Assembly: GCA_014529385.2 (NCBI GenBank)
Contig: CM043953.1
Span: 82,871,838 to 82,935,837 of the forward strand
Direction of reading: 5' to 3'
Source: Adiantum capillus-veneris
Lineage: Eukaryota; Streptophyta; Polypodiopsida; Polypodiales; Pteridaceae
Length of the DNA stretch: 64,000 bases
A program made the translations under genes and the position numbers. A model generated the notes under the pieces. That model had not been told where the DNA came from. It did no database searches and worked only from the letters and a program-made list of their open reading frames with translations. Within the stretch, counting starts at the first letter, position 1. Each line of letters opens with the position of its first letter. This document shows, piece by piece, positions 32,204-44,457 of this stretch.

Positions 32204-33575
32204 TACCATGGCCCGAGTGAGATTTCTTGAGAAAACTAAAATCCGAGCAAATATCAAATCTTATTTGCATTTCATTCCATGTCTTGAACATGTATTTCAG
32301 TCAATCTTTGTCTCTAGCCCCTTTCACAAACATGAAGGAAAATAGAAAACTCCTTGCTTCCATCTTATTTTTAAAAATATTTACACGCAGATCAAGTGAT
32401 TTGTGGCATGTATGATTCATGGTTGGTTGCAAGTCCTATTTTTGGTTGCTAATTGAGAACTATTTCCTTTTTGCTCCACCTCTTAAGCGTAAAGTGGGAG
32501 GGAAACCACAGAAATGATAAACATGACGTAGTCTACATGCTTTATTTTTGGTCAAAGATAGTATTTTTAAAAACTCATATGTTCATGTTCTCGTTGTTTC
32601 TCACACCAAATAAAATAAAATTGCATTGCTGCCATTTGCAAATCAATAACCTTGTGAAATGTCTCTTAGCTTCCATACATGAGGGCCACAAATGGCCAGT
32701 GCAATGAAGCGTGTGAAGAAAACTGTGGTCTAGTGTATCTTTACTGGCTAAAATTGCAAAACTTTTGACTACATTCCGAGCTTGTCTTCAAGAAAACTAG
32801 TAAAATATTAAATTTTAAGTGTAAATACCAATGAATGCTTCAAATTTGACCTATGATCCAGAAGAATTATTAAGTGTGCCCGCCGTGCATCTTAATTTTC
32901 TTTCGTTGGAAAAAATGTTCTTCGAAAGCCCTGATGTGGTGTATTACCCATAACAAAGATACAATCTCCCAGTAGACCCATGTATTGCCGCAGGGCCTTG
33001 TGGGCAGTGTGAAGTTTAGAGAGCAGATGCCAACACCTTGTGTAGAGAGATAATTTATCCCCATGCGACCCCCTAAACACTAGGTGCAGTAATTTGGCAA
33101 GATGCAAGCGTACATGATTGAAAATCTCTTGTTTCATGCTTGACAAAAACAAGCTCCACCAAGGTGGCCTTCACCATGCATGATAGCACCGATCACAATA
33201 TTGTTTCCTCCCCTCCATCACCATTTTATTGAATTGCTTTGAGAAGTTTTCTTTTCTTATATGTATGTTTGGAAGCTAAGAGACAAGAAGCGGTTTGGTT
33301 GGTTCGCTTATGAGAATTACCATTGCAATCTTGTGCGTGAGTTCAAATCCCTCTAATGAGAAAATGGCTCCCCGGCCCCATGAGCTTGTCACTACCAATG
33401 AATTCATGAACAAAGCTAAATACACATCAACAAAACCAACATGGGGCAACACGGAACCAACTTCACTCAAATAAAAAAGGCGATCACTAGTGGTCGAAGG
33501 CTACGAAAAAACTAAAAACATTACTTCCAAAGTGGAATCATTTTAAGAAATTGACATGGTCATGATAGCATAATA

Positions 33576-33578
<3 letters not shown>
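32204..33578. other. No gene recognised
   Basis: About 1.4 kb of AT-rich sequence. Short ORFs show no family features. Confidence 0.4.

Positions 33579-33664
<86 letters not shown>
33579..33664. repeat. (CT)n microsatellite, left of element D
   Basis: About 86 bp of CT with one CCC interruption, running directly into the LTR start at 33665. CT continues on the far side of D at 39119. Confidence 0.95.
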
Positions 33665-33668
<4 letters not shown>

Positions 33669-34386
33669 AGGAAATAAGACGTAGCTAAATAGATATTTGA
33701 GTAGATTACTTAATGGAGAGAGATAGATTTCACACACAAGAGATTATAGAGTAGAGAGAGAGAGAGAGAGTACACACGATATATGTGGTTCACCCAATGT
33801 GGGCTACGTCCACGGGAAAGCAGCCACTCAATGGCTTTAGTACTTCAAAACAAGAAGTAGTTTACAAAGGGATTATACCCTTAATGGAGCTCCCGCCTTG
33901 CTTCACTCTCACCACCTCACACTCACCTTGTTGCATCAACTTCACACTATCAAATGTGTGTAGAAATGGCCTCCTTTTATAGGCCAAAAGGGCTGCCCTC
34001 TCTTATGAGAGTCAGCCATGTGTAGTCGCCCTTGTGGAAATAAGTCCAAATCAGACCCTCCAATCCGCCCATGTGTGGCCGCCCTTGAGAAGACAAGTCC
34101 GCTTTTGAATTCGGCCACCGGCCACCGGCCATTGACTTCCGACCACCAGCCAACCGACCGGTTGTTTTCCGGCCACTTTTCGGCCGCCGTCCGGCCATAA
34201 TATTACGGCGAAAAGGAATATTCCGGCAACGAAACAAATTGCCCTTGATTCTTCTCTGTGAAAATTTTGGTTTCCTGTGAGTGATTTTCCTTCACGCACA
34301 ATGGATTCTCCTCATAATGGGGGCCTTACAAATGTGCGCTTTTACCACAGAAAATTACAAGGGTAAATCAGGCTCCATACTTAACA
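33665..34386 (-). repeat. 3' LTR of element D
   Basis: 722 bp, TGTTAGGAAA to TTAACA. It has a GA run, a TATA-like CTATAAAAGG on the element strand near 33973-33982, and a GC-rich stretch of repeated GGCCACCGGCC near 34110-34195. Confidence 0.9.
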
Positions 34387-34446
34387 ATCTCCCACTTGGA
34401 GACTGATCTCCAAACCAAACATGTGACTGCTTTCCATCCTGGCTTC

Positions 34447-35976
34447 TTATCCTTGAATGCCGATTGAAGATGAGCAAAAGCTCAACTTCTCCTTGTTGAC
34501 CACCTTTGTAAACATGTCTGCAGGATTTTCACTTGTATGCACCTTTCCTAGCTTTAGTTGTCCCTCTTCCAAAAGAGTGCGTATGAAGTGATATCTCACC
34601 TCAATGTGCTTTGTCCTTGAATGAAAGGCTGAGTTCTTCACAAGATGGATAGCTCTTTGGCTATCACTGTACAAGACACAATTGTCTTGTTTGAATCCAA
34701 GCTCTTCTAAGAATCTGTGAAGCCACATAATTTCTTTGCTTGCCTCCGTCATTGCTACATACTCAGCTTCCGTGGTAGAAAGTGAAACCACTTTTTGCAG
34801 CTTTGAAGACCAGCTTACTGCTATACCTCCAACCATGAACACATAGCCAGTAGTGCTTCTTCGAGTATCTTTGTCACCTGCCATATCTGCATCGGCATAC
34901 CCTTCTAGAAAAATCTGAGTTCCTCTTAAATACAAAGCATTTGTTGTTGTCCCTTTTAGATACCTAAGTATCCACTTCACACCTTGCCAATGCTCTTTAC
35001 CTGGGTTGTCCATGAACCTACTCACAACTCCCACTGCATGTGCAATGTCTGGCCTTGTCTAGACCATAGCATACATTAGAGAACCTACCGCTGTAGCATA
35101 TGGAACTTTAGACATATAGGCTATCTCCTCTTGTGTCTTTGGACACATATCCTTTGTTAGTTTAAAGTGACCATCCAAAGGTGTAGAAACTGGTTTTGCA
35201 TTTTGCATTGCAAACCTTTCTAGTACCTTCTTGATGTAATCTTCCTGAGATAGCTTTATTGTCTTCTTCGTCCTATCCCTTGATATATTCGTACCAAGTA
35301 TCCTCTTTGCAACACCTAAATCTTTCATTGAAAAATATTTAGACAGTTCCTCTTTTAGGTCTTTGATGTCCTGCATGTTACCACTTGCAATCAACATGTC
35401 ATCAACATATAACATTAGGATGATGAATTTCCCATCTCCCAAATTCTTCGTGTAGACGCAGTGATCCGAGCTGCATCTTGTGAATCCATGATCCAACATC
35501 CATCGATCAAACTTCAAGTATCATTGTCTTGATGCTTGATTTAAACCATACAAGCTCTTCTTTAATCTGCAAACCATTTTCTCCTTACCTTTTACTTCAT
35601 ACCCCTTTGGTTGAAGCATGTAGATTTCCTCCTCTAAGTCACCGTGAGGAAATGCCGTATTTACATCCATTTTCTCAAGATTTAAATCATCAGCAGCCAC
35701 AAGGCTTAAGACAAGCCTAATTGAGTTCATTTTTACAACAGGAGAAAATATTTCATTGATGTCAATACCTTTCTTTTGAGAAACCCCTTTTACCACAAGC
35801 CTAGACTTGTACCTTTTCTCCCCACCTTCTTCTTCCTTCAGCTTGTACACCCATTTGTTTTGAAGTGCCCGCTTACCTTTAGGCAACTCAACCAACTCCC
35901 ATGTTTGGTTGCGATGTAGTGAGTCTATCTCCACTTTCATGCTCTTCGTCCATTCTTCTTTGGATTCATGTTGCAT
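34447..35976 (-). pseudogene. Reverse transcriptase and RNase H of element D
   Basis: One frame apart from TGA at 35521-35523 and TAG at 35059-35061, each where element E has Trp. RT: TWELVELPKGKRALQNKWVYK, MDVNTAFPHGDL, and the active site LYVDDMLIAS at about 35410. RNase H: GYADADMAGDKDTRRSTTG, STTEAEYVAM and KHIEVRYHFIR. These copy element RNA into DNA and remove the RNA strand. Both stops are TGG-to-TGA/TAG changes, consistent with C-to-T decay on the other strand. Confidence 0.88.
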
Positions 35977-36191
35977 AGCTTCTTCGTATGATTCCGGCTC
36001 TCCAGAATCTAGATCAAGAGATGGTTGAAGGAAGGAACAAACCTTTCTGGAGCTCTACTTGCTCTTGTAGATCTTCGGGGAATAGGTTGAGGCTCCTCAT
36101 TTGGTTGACGTTGTTGCACATTGTCACCGTTTGCAGTCCTTGAGTCTTCACCGTCCTCAAGCTCCATGTACTCATCACCTGTTTCTTTTGT

Positions 36192-38327
36192 TTATTTTCT
36201 TTCCAAGTAATCTTTGTACATATTTTGTTCGTTAAAAATTACATCCCTACTCCTTAAGATTTTACCATCTTCAGGATTCCATAGGCGATACCCAAAGTCT
36301 CCTTCTCCATAGCCAATGAAGAAACACTTTTTGGACTTTGCATCTAGCTTTGATCTTAGGCTTCTATCTATGTGCATGAAAGCCTCACACCCAAACACTT
36401 TGAGAAATGCATAATTCACCGGTTTACCTGTCCATGCCTCTTCTGGAACTCCCCCATCCAATGCCGTTGAGAGTGACCGGTTGATTAAGTACACATACGT
36501 ACATACAGTTTCCACCCAAAGCTCAAGCGGTAGGCCTGCGTGTAGCCGCATGCTTTGTGCTCGCTCCATGATTCTCGTGTTCATCCTTTCCAAAATCCCA
36601 TTTTGTTGAGGTGTCCTTGGGGTTGTCCTTTGCCTCCGAATGCCATTGCTAGCACAAAAGCTTTCAAAAGCTTGGCTGCAATATTCACCTCCATTGTCGG
36701 ATCTGAGGCATTTAACCTTGGTACCTGTTTCATTCTCCACAAAGGCTTTCCACCTTCAAAATATGGAAAATACATTGGATTTATTCTTCATGACATAAAC
36801 CAATGTTTTTCTAGTCGCATAGTCTATGAATGTTACATAATACAATGAGCCACCAAGTGATGGTGTACTTGCAGGACCCCAAACATCAGAATGAACCAAC
36901 TCAAGTTTTTTATTTTTTCTTTCATTTCCTAATTTTTGAAATTTTACCCTCTTTTGTTTACCATAAACACAATCTTCACAGAACTCTAAGTCCACTTCTT
37001 TCAAACCTGGTAGAAGCTTCTTTGTTTGAAGGATTTGTATTCCTTTGGCATTCATATGCCCAAATCGATAGTGCCACACCGCACTATCAACTTCTGTAGT
37101 TGCTGCACAAGGTGAAGGTTGCGTGCTAACAATACACAAGTAAACTGTACAGACCTTTTCTCCCTTGGCAACCACCAAAGATCCCTTTGAGATCTTACAC
37201 CGTTTGTTTCCGAATGCAATGTTGTGACCTTCATCGTACAATTGTCCTGTAGAGATCAAATTTTTGCGAAGAGAAGGAACATGCCTAACATCTTTAAGCT
37301 TCCATTCATTTCCATTAGCAGTTTTGACAGAAACTGTACCTTTGCCGACAATCTCACAAGCTTCATCATCTCCCAAGTGTACATACCCAAAATTACCTTT
37401 CGTGTAATCTTGGAAATGTTGCTTGTGTGGTGTAGCATGGAATGAAGCCCCGAAATCTACTATCCAGGAATTAGACACATTGTCTAATGAGAGAATTAGA
37501 GCATCTTGCTCTACTTTACCTGCCACATTGGCCTCCGATGTTGGCTTGTTGTCTTGAGACTCAGTCTCCTTCTTCTTCTTGGACCAGCAATCGTTCTTGA
37601 CGTGGCCCTTCTTGCCGCAACTCCAACATTCAAGAACTGACTTTGTGCGTGACTTGCTCTGTCTTGAGCAATCACCACCCTTTTGGCTTCTGAACCTCTC
37701 CTTAGGCCTTCCTCTTGTTTCCACTGACAATGCAGCACTTGATGATTCTCCTGTGCTTCTCCTTCGTATTTCCTCGCTTAGGAGAACACCCACAACATCA
37801 TCAAACTTAAGAGTATTTGTACCAGAGATAGAATTACTTACAGCCATCACAAGGCTGTCCCAACTATCCGGTAGAGATGATAGTATAAGGAGAGCTCGCA
37901 CTTCGTCATCGAAATTGATTTTCACCGATCGAAGTTGACTTATGTTTGTGTTAAAGTCATTCAGGCGTTCTGCAACTGAACCATTCTCTGCCATCTTTAG
38001 ATTGAGCAAGCACTTCATAAGAAATACCTTATTGGATGCTGATGGTTTCTCGTAGAAGTCGTCAAGTGACTTCATCAAGTCCTCCGTGGTCTTCATCTCC
38101 GAAACATTGAAGGCCACCGTTGACGCCAAGCTTAACTGGATTGTTCCCAGTGCCTTTCGATCAAGGACAATCCATGCTTCATCTGCCATTGTTGCGGGCT
38201 TCTTCGCAAGAACGCCTAGTGGAAAATAGAGGTCCTTCTGGTAGAGATATTCTTCAATCTGCATCTTCCAATGTTGGTAGTTTTTGCCGTTGAACTTCTC
38301 AATCTTGAGCTTCCTTTCCTCCGCCAT
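36192..38327 (-). pseudogene. Gag-protease-integrase of element D
   Basis: From ATG at 38327 (MAEERKLKIEKFNGKNY) the frame runs to TGA at 36756-36758 and then continues in frame to TAA at 36192-36194. Gag occupies about the first 220 residues; the zinc knuckle CWSCGKKGHVKNDC is at about 234-247. The protease shows WIVDFGASFHAT, where copia normally has D-S-G, so the catalytic Ser is replaced by Phe. Integrase follows with HSDVWGPAS, DNGGEYCSQ and QQNGILERMN. Frame is lost between 36190 and 35976, where D lacks a base kept in E near 36012. Confidence 0.88.
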
Positions 38328-38386
38328 AACTCCCACTCAATTCAAGGAATCCTTTCCTTGAGATAATTTAGCTACGAGAAAACCTT

Positions 38387-38398
38387 GCTCTGATACCA
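38387..38398 (-). other. Primer-binding site of element D (tRNA-iMet type)
   Basis: TGGTATCAGAGC on the element strand, two bases inside the 5' LTR. Confidence 0.9.
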
Positions 38399-38400
38399 GT

Positions 38401-39246
<846 letters not shown>

Positions 39247-39268
39247 GACACTGAATACTCAACAGATC

Positions 39269-39790
39269 TCAATCATCTATAGGGAAGAAGCCATTTACAG
39301 ACATAGCACCATTGATTGTGATACATTGACCACAAAAAAATTGTGCAGTGGCGAGGCACAAGAATACCACTGCAACTGAGGCAACTTTGAATGGTTCTCC
39401 AGCTTGCCTTAGAGGTGTCCGGTATATAGTTTGCCTTGTTAAGCCCTCGTCTTTAAGCACCTGGGAGGCACAATGGTTATTCAAATTCCATCCTTGGCTC
39501 ACTCACAAGCAAGATTCTTTGCAAATTGATTCATTGCACCTTTACTTGCAGCGTACAGAGAACCAGAACAAATGGCAACATCATTTGCAAGCTGCTACTG
39601 ATGAAACAAAAACAACATTTCCCTTTCTCGATGCTTTTAGAAGAGGATGGGCCAGGTGAGCATTTATATGATAGGATGACTAGAAATTCGTGGAAATGAT
39701 CAGAGAGAAATCTTATGCAGTGTACTCCACAATAGGCTTTCTTATATTCATGCCCACATTATTCACCAGAATATTGAGCTTTCCATTGAA
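39269..39790 (-). pseudogene. Tropinone-reductase-like short-chain dehydrogenase pseudogene
   Basis: Pieces in order on the minus strand: FNGKLNILVNNVGMNIRKPI then VEYTA (39713-39790), STNF-SSYHINAHLAHPLLKAS and GNVVFVSSVAA, YAASKGAMNQFAKNLACE (the Y-x3-K catalytic pair), then RTPLRQAGEPFKVASVAVVF, LCLATAQFFCGQCITINGAM and SVNGF. These are the central and C-terminal parts of an NADPH-dependent SDR of the tropinone reductase type. Stops (TGA for Trp after ACE), frame changes and absence of the N-terminal cofactor motif make it a pseudogene. It may have been carried in by a mobile element or be an eroded host gene. Confidence 0.8.
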
Positions 39791-42165
39791 GGGTGAGGAA
39801 ACATCACCAAAATAAGGCCAAGACAGATCAGAGAGGGGGGGAGAGAGAGAGGCTCCAACTACGCCGCCTACAGGCAGCGCGCATGAGAAAATCCCACACT
39901 CACTGGCCTCAAGAGTCGTACTGGAGGTTTTTTTTACATCTACATTATTGCTTTTAGCTAAGGGTGGCACAGGCGGATCCCTGTCCTCAGCTTAAATCGG
40001 TGCAAGGGTGTCGTTCAGCACTCTTAGGGTCTCATCCACGGCGCCTTCGTACTCTGCTCAGCTGCCTGCTCCCAAGATGAAGCATCTTCCTCGATCTTCC
40101 CACTCTTCCTCTGATTGTGCACAATCTATTCCCTTTAATGATTGAAATCTCACTTCAATGTGAAGAATGAGGAGCCATGCTTTATCATGAAGATGGTACA
40201 AGGCGCAATATAGGATGTAACAAATCAGTGTCAGATTGAATTGGCACCTGGCTCCACAAAGGAAATTATAAAGCAAGCATTGAGCAAGCAAACAAAAGAG
40301 TCCCATGATCGACAGGCCACACTCTTCAATAAGGTGAATGGTGACGTTAACCCTTTATGCTTATTCCTGAGTAATAGCACTCTTTACGGCAATCTGACGG
40401 GCTTGCAAAACAATTAATGGATAGTGTGCAACGTACTTAGATAGCATTGCCAAGGCTCAGGAGAGCTCATTGCAGTAAATCTACCTACCTTATATATTCT
40501 CTAGCTAGCTACGCATGTCTAGTATCTACATTCATATCTTTTACTCGCATAATTACCAATATGAGCTCGCAACTAGCACTGGGATCATCAGCCTCCATAA
40601 ATCCTGCAACGTCCTCTCTTTATGGCAAGAAGCCTCATGCACATGAGGACTACTCCCAAGCCCTGGAGCAACTGCTTACGGGTCCTAAGCTGATGGCGGA
40701 GCCGCGCTGTAGCACCTTGTGTTGCCGCATCATGAGGAAGCACATGAGCCTCATCAATTTGCAGAAGCTAAATTAGCAGCTTTCGCCACTAGCCTCCAGC
40801 TTGGATCAGAGACGATAGACAAGCTACCAAAAGTGGTGAGAGAGTACCCATGCCTAGCGCACGCAAGACCCATGAGATGGCAGTGGTAGGAAAAAATCTG
40901 CTCGTGGTGATGTAGCAATCCAATAGCACGCTAGTCAAAGTCTAGTTTGACACTTCCACTGACCACCCCATTGCCTGTGCCCGCTTTGTGGTGGGTGACT
41001 TCTGGCACGGCCTCCATGGTCTGTCCGCCTCACTCTTCTATATATCCTTGTCAAGTGTGCGCCTCGCTTCAGTTCAAGTCGCTGCTCATCCGCATCAACT
41101 CAGGCCAGGACCTAGGCCAAGACCTAGCCACATACCCCAGCAAGATCTCAGCAGCAAGATCTGGTGCCTTCAGCAGCAAGATCTTCCCACTCTTCCTCTA
41201 ACTGGCGAGCTCTTCAACTATTGCACGTCCCTTTTTTTCTCGCTAGCCTCTTAGTCTCTACTCTTGCAAAACCTGCCAAAACCAGTCCGCACCTGTGTGG
41301 AATGGTTTTTGTTTTTTTATAAAATCATCTACGTTGCACAGATGCAGCAAGGCAAGTCGTGGGCTCTATTTCATTGGCCAGTCAAGTACGGCATGCTGGC
41401 TGGAGTTTTGGGGTTCATTGAGCTTTAATCAGGTTGCATTTGACTTTCGAGGTGAAGGGCCAAAGGGCAGCAAGGGCCACGTGCCCGAACTCTCAAGTGT
41501 AGGGAGCCAACCTCGAGGTCCATGCAAGGGTAAAGGACTGGATGAGGAGGGATTGGGAGAGGATAGGCATGGGTTTTTGATTTGTACTATGCACACAGAG
41601 AAGCCAGGGTTGTACTAAGCAGAGGCATAATTTTCTTGAACACTGGCGCCGCCGCCACCTTGAAGACCAAAGTAATACTTTTTATTAAAAAAACCACCCT
41701 ACCCTCATGACCCTTCCCCTGCCTGATCCGTTGCTGCAACCAGTCCACGCTGGGAGGGTAGGGAGAAGACTAGGGAGGGGTAGGGTCATGCTGGTCATTT
41801 CTTTAGAACAAAACGGTTGCAAGAAGAGTAGAGAGGGGTAGGGTCATGTGGGTAGGGAGAAGACTAGGGAGGGGTAGTTTCATATGGGTAGATTCATTTC
41901 TTTTTTTTTAAACGTCAAGAAAACCAGGGATGTGTTGTAGCATGGGGTGCCACTAGCAAAAAAAGAGCCGCATCAAGCAGAGAAAGTGGCACCATAGACA
42001 AGAAAATAGATCAATTGTTTGCGTCTTGGGTAAACGATGGCAAGATGGCATGATGTTGAGGAGTTGACAATGGATGACAATGCAACGACACCTACACTGT
42101 GATGGCGAGAAATGCAAGGGCTTTTTTTCATGATCAAAGGGACTAGGGCATAGCATCAAATGATC
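39791..42165. other. No gene recognised
   Basis: A 71-codon frame at 40561-40776 (MSSQLALGSSASINPATSSL) has no recognised homologue. 40930-41070 gives a short protein-like stretch (FDTSTDHPIACARFVVGDFW) in a broken frame. 41752-41890 repeats a GGGTAGGGAGAAGACTAGGG-type motif. These could be worn host coding remnants. Confidence 0.35.
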
Positions 42166-42170
42166 AAATC
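42166..42170. repeat. Target-site duplication of element E, left copy
   Basis: AAATC before the LTR start; the same five bases follow the right LTR at 47683-47687. Confidence 0.88.
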
Positions 42171-42945
42171 TGTTAGGAAATAAGACGTAGCTAAATAGAT
42201 AATTGAGTAGATTACTTAATGGAGAGAGACAGATTTATATACACGAGATTATAGAGTAGAGAGAGAGAGAGAGAGAGTACACACGATATACGTGGTTCAC
42301 CCAATGTGGGCTACGTCCACGGGAAATCAGCCACTCAATGGCTTTAGTACTTCAAAACAAGAAGTAGTTTACAAAGGGATTATACCCTTAATGGAGCTCC
42401 CGCCTTGCTTCACTCTCACCACCTCACACTCACCTTGTTGCATCAACTTCACACTATGAAATGTGTGTAGAAATGACCTCCTTTTATAGGCCAAAAGGAA
42501 AGCCCTCTCTTATGAGATACAGCCATGTGTAGCCGCCCTTGTGCGAATAAGTCCAAATCGGACCCTCCAATCCGCCCATGTGTGGCCGCCCTTGAGAAGA
42601 CAAGTCCGCTTTTGAATTCGGCCACCGGCCATTGACTTCCGACCACCGGCCATCGGCCATTGACTACTGGCCACCGGCCAAACGACCGGTTGTTTTCCGA
42701 CCACTTTTCGGCCGCCGTCCGGCCATAATATTCCAGCGAAAAAGAATATTCCGGCGAAAAAAAGTCTCAGGGGCCTCCGCCCCCAAGGCCTTTAAAAATG
42801 CCCCTGATTCTTGTCCGTGAAAATTTTAGTTTCCGGTGAGTGATTTTCCTTCACGCACGATGGCTTCTCCTCATAATGGGGGCCTTACAAATGTGCACTT
42901 TTACCACAGAAAATTACAAGGGTAAATCAGGCTCCATACTTAACA
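42171..42945 (-). repeat. 3' LTR of element E
   Basis: 775 bp, TGTTAGGAAA to TTAACA. It is longer than its partner because of extra GGCCACCGGCC-type copies and an insert at about 42760-42800. Confidence 0.92.
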
Positions 42946-44451
42946 ATCTCCCACTTGGAGACTGATCTCCAAACCAAACCTGTGATTCCTTTCCTTGAAT
43001 TCCGATTGAAGATGAGCAAAAGCTCAACTTCTCCTTGTTGACCACCTTTGTAAACATGTCTGCAGGATTTTCACTTCTATGCACCTTTCCTAGCTTTAGT
43101 TGTCCCTCTTCCAAAAGAGTGCGTATGAAGTGATATCTCACCTCAATGTGCTTTGTCCTTGAATGAAAGGCTGACTTCTTCACAAGATGGATAGCGCTTT
43201 GGCTATCACTGTACAAGACACAATTATCTTGTTTGAATCCAAGCTCTTCTAAGAATCTGTGAAGCCACAGAATTTCTTTGCTTGCCTCCGTCATTGCTAC
43301 ATACTCAACTTTCGTGGTAGAAAGTGAAACCACTTTTTGCAGCTTTGAAGCCCAGCTTACTGTTGTGCCTCCAACCATGAACACATAGCCAGTAGTGCTC
43401 CTTCGAGTATCTTTGTCACCTGCCATATCTGCATCAGCATACCCTTCTAGAAAAATATGAGTTCCTCCAAAATACAAAGCATTTGTTGTTGTCCCTTTTA
43501 GATACCTAAGTATCCACTTCACAGCTTGCCAATGCTCTTTACCTGGGTTGTCCATGAACCTACTCACAACTCCCACTGCATGTGCAATGTCTGGCCTTGT
43601 CCAGCTGGCCTTGTCCAGACCATAGCATACAGTAGAGAACCTACCGCTGCAGCATATGGAACTTTAGACATATAGGCTATCTCCTCTTGTGTCTTTGGAC
43701 ACATATCCTTCGTTAGTTTAAAATGACCAGCCAAAGGTGTAGAAACTGGTTTTGCATTTTGCATTGCAAACCTTTCTAGTACCTTCTTGATGTAATCTTC
43801 TTGAGATAGCTTTATTGTCTTCTTCGTCCTGTCCCTTGATATTTTCATACCAAGTATCCTCTTTGCAGCACCTAAATCTTTCATTGAAAAAGATTTGGAC
43901 AAGTCCTCTTTTAGGTCTTTGATGTCCTGCATGTTAGCACTTGCAATCAACATGTCATCAACATACAACATTAGGATCATGAATTTCCCATCTCCCAAAT
44001 TCTCCATGTAGACGCAGTGATCCGAGTTGCATCTTGTGAATCCATGATCCAACATCCATCGATCAAACTTCAAGTACCATTGTCTTGATGCTTGCTTTAA
44101 ACCATACAAGCTCTTCTTTAATCTGCAAACCATTTTCTCCTTACCTTTTACTTCATACCCCTTTGGTTGAAGCATGTAGATTTCCTCCTCCAAGTCACCG
44201 TGAGGGAATGCCGTATTTACATCCATTTTCTCCAGATTTAGATCATGAGCAGCCACAAGGCTTAAGACAAGCCTAATTGAGTTCATTTTTACAACAGGAG
44301 AAAATATTTCATTGAAGTCAATACCTTTCTTTTGAGAAAAACCTTTTACCACAAGCCTAGACTTGTACCTTTTCTTCCCACCTTCGTCTTCCTTTAGCTT
44401 GTACACCCATTTGTTTTGAAGTGCCCGCTTACCTTTAGGACACTCAAACAA
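42946..44451 (-). pseudogene. Reverse transcriptase and RNase H of element E
   Basis: RT frame 44451-43564 includes RALQNKWVYKLKEDEGG, FNEIFSPVVKMNSIRL, the active site LYVDDMLIAS and GHFKLTKDMCPKT. It then shifts at a 14-bp tandem duplication (43591-43604 repeated at 43605-43618), which displaces the TRPDIAHAVG stretch seen in D. RNase H resumes in the frame ending near 42914 (GYADADMAGD, STTKVEYVAM, DSQSAIHL). The last codons of that frame run into the LTR. Confidence 0.86.
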
Positions 44452-44457
44452 CTCCCA

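Noticed and set aside
33543-33737. Open frame of Arg-Glu repeats across the (CT)n tract
   Set aside because: Any dinucleotide repeat gives open frames; nothing conserved flanks it.
40561-40776. 71-codon ORF as a host gene
   Set aside because: No homologue, no conserved flanking exons and stops soon after; left as an unassigned stretch.
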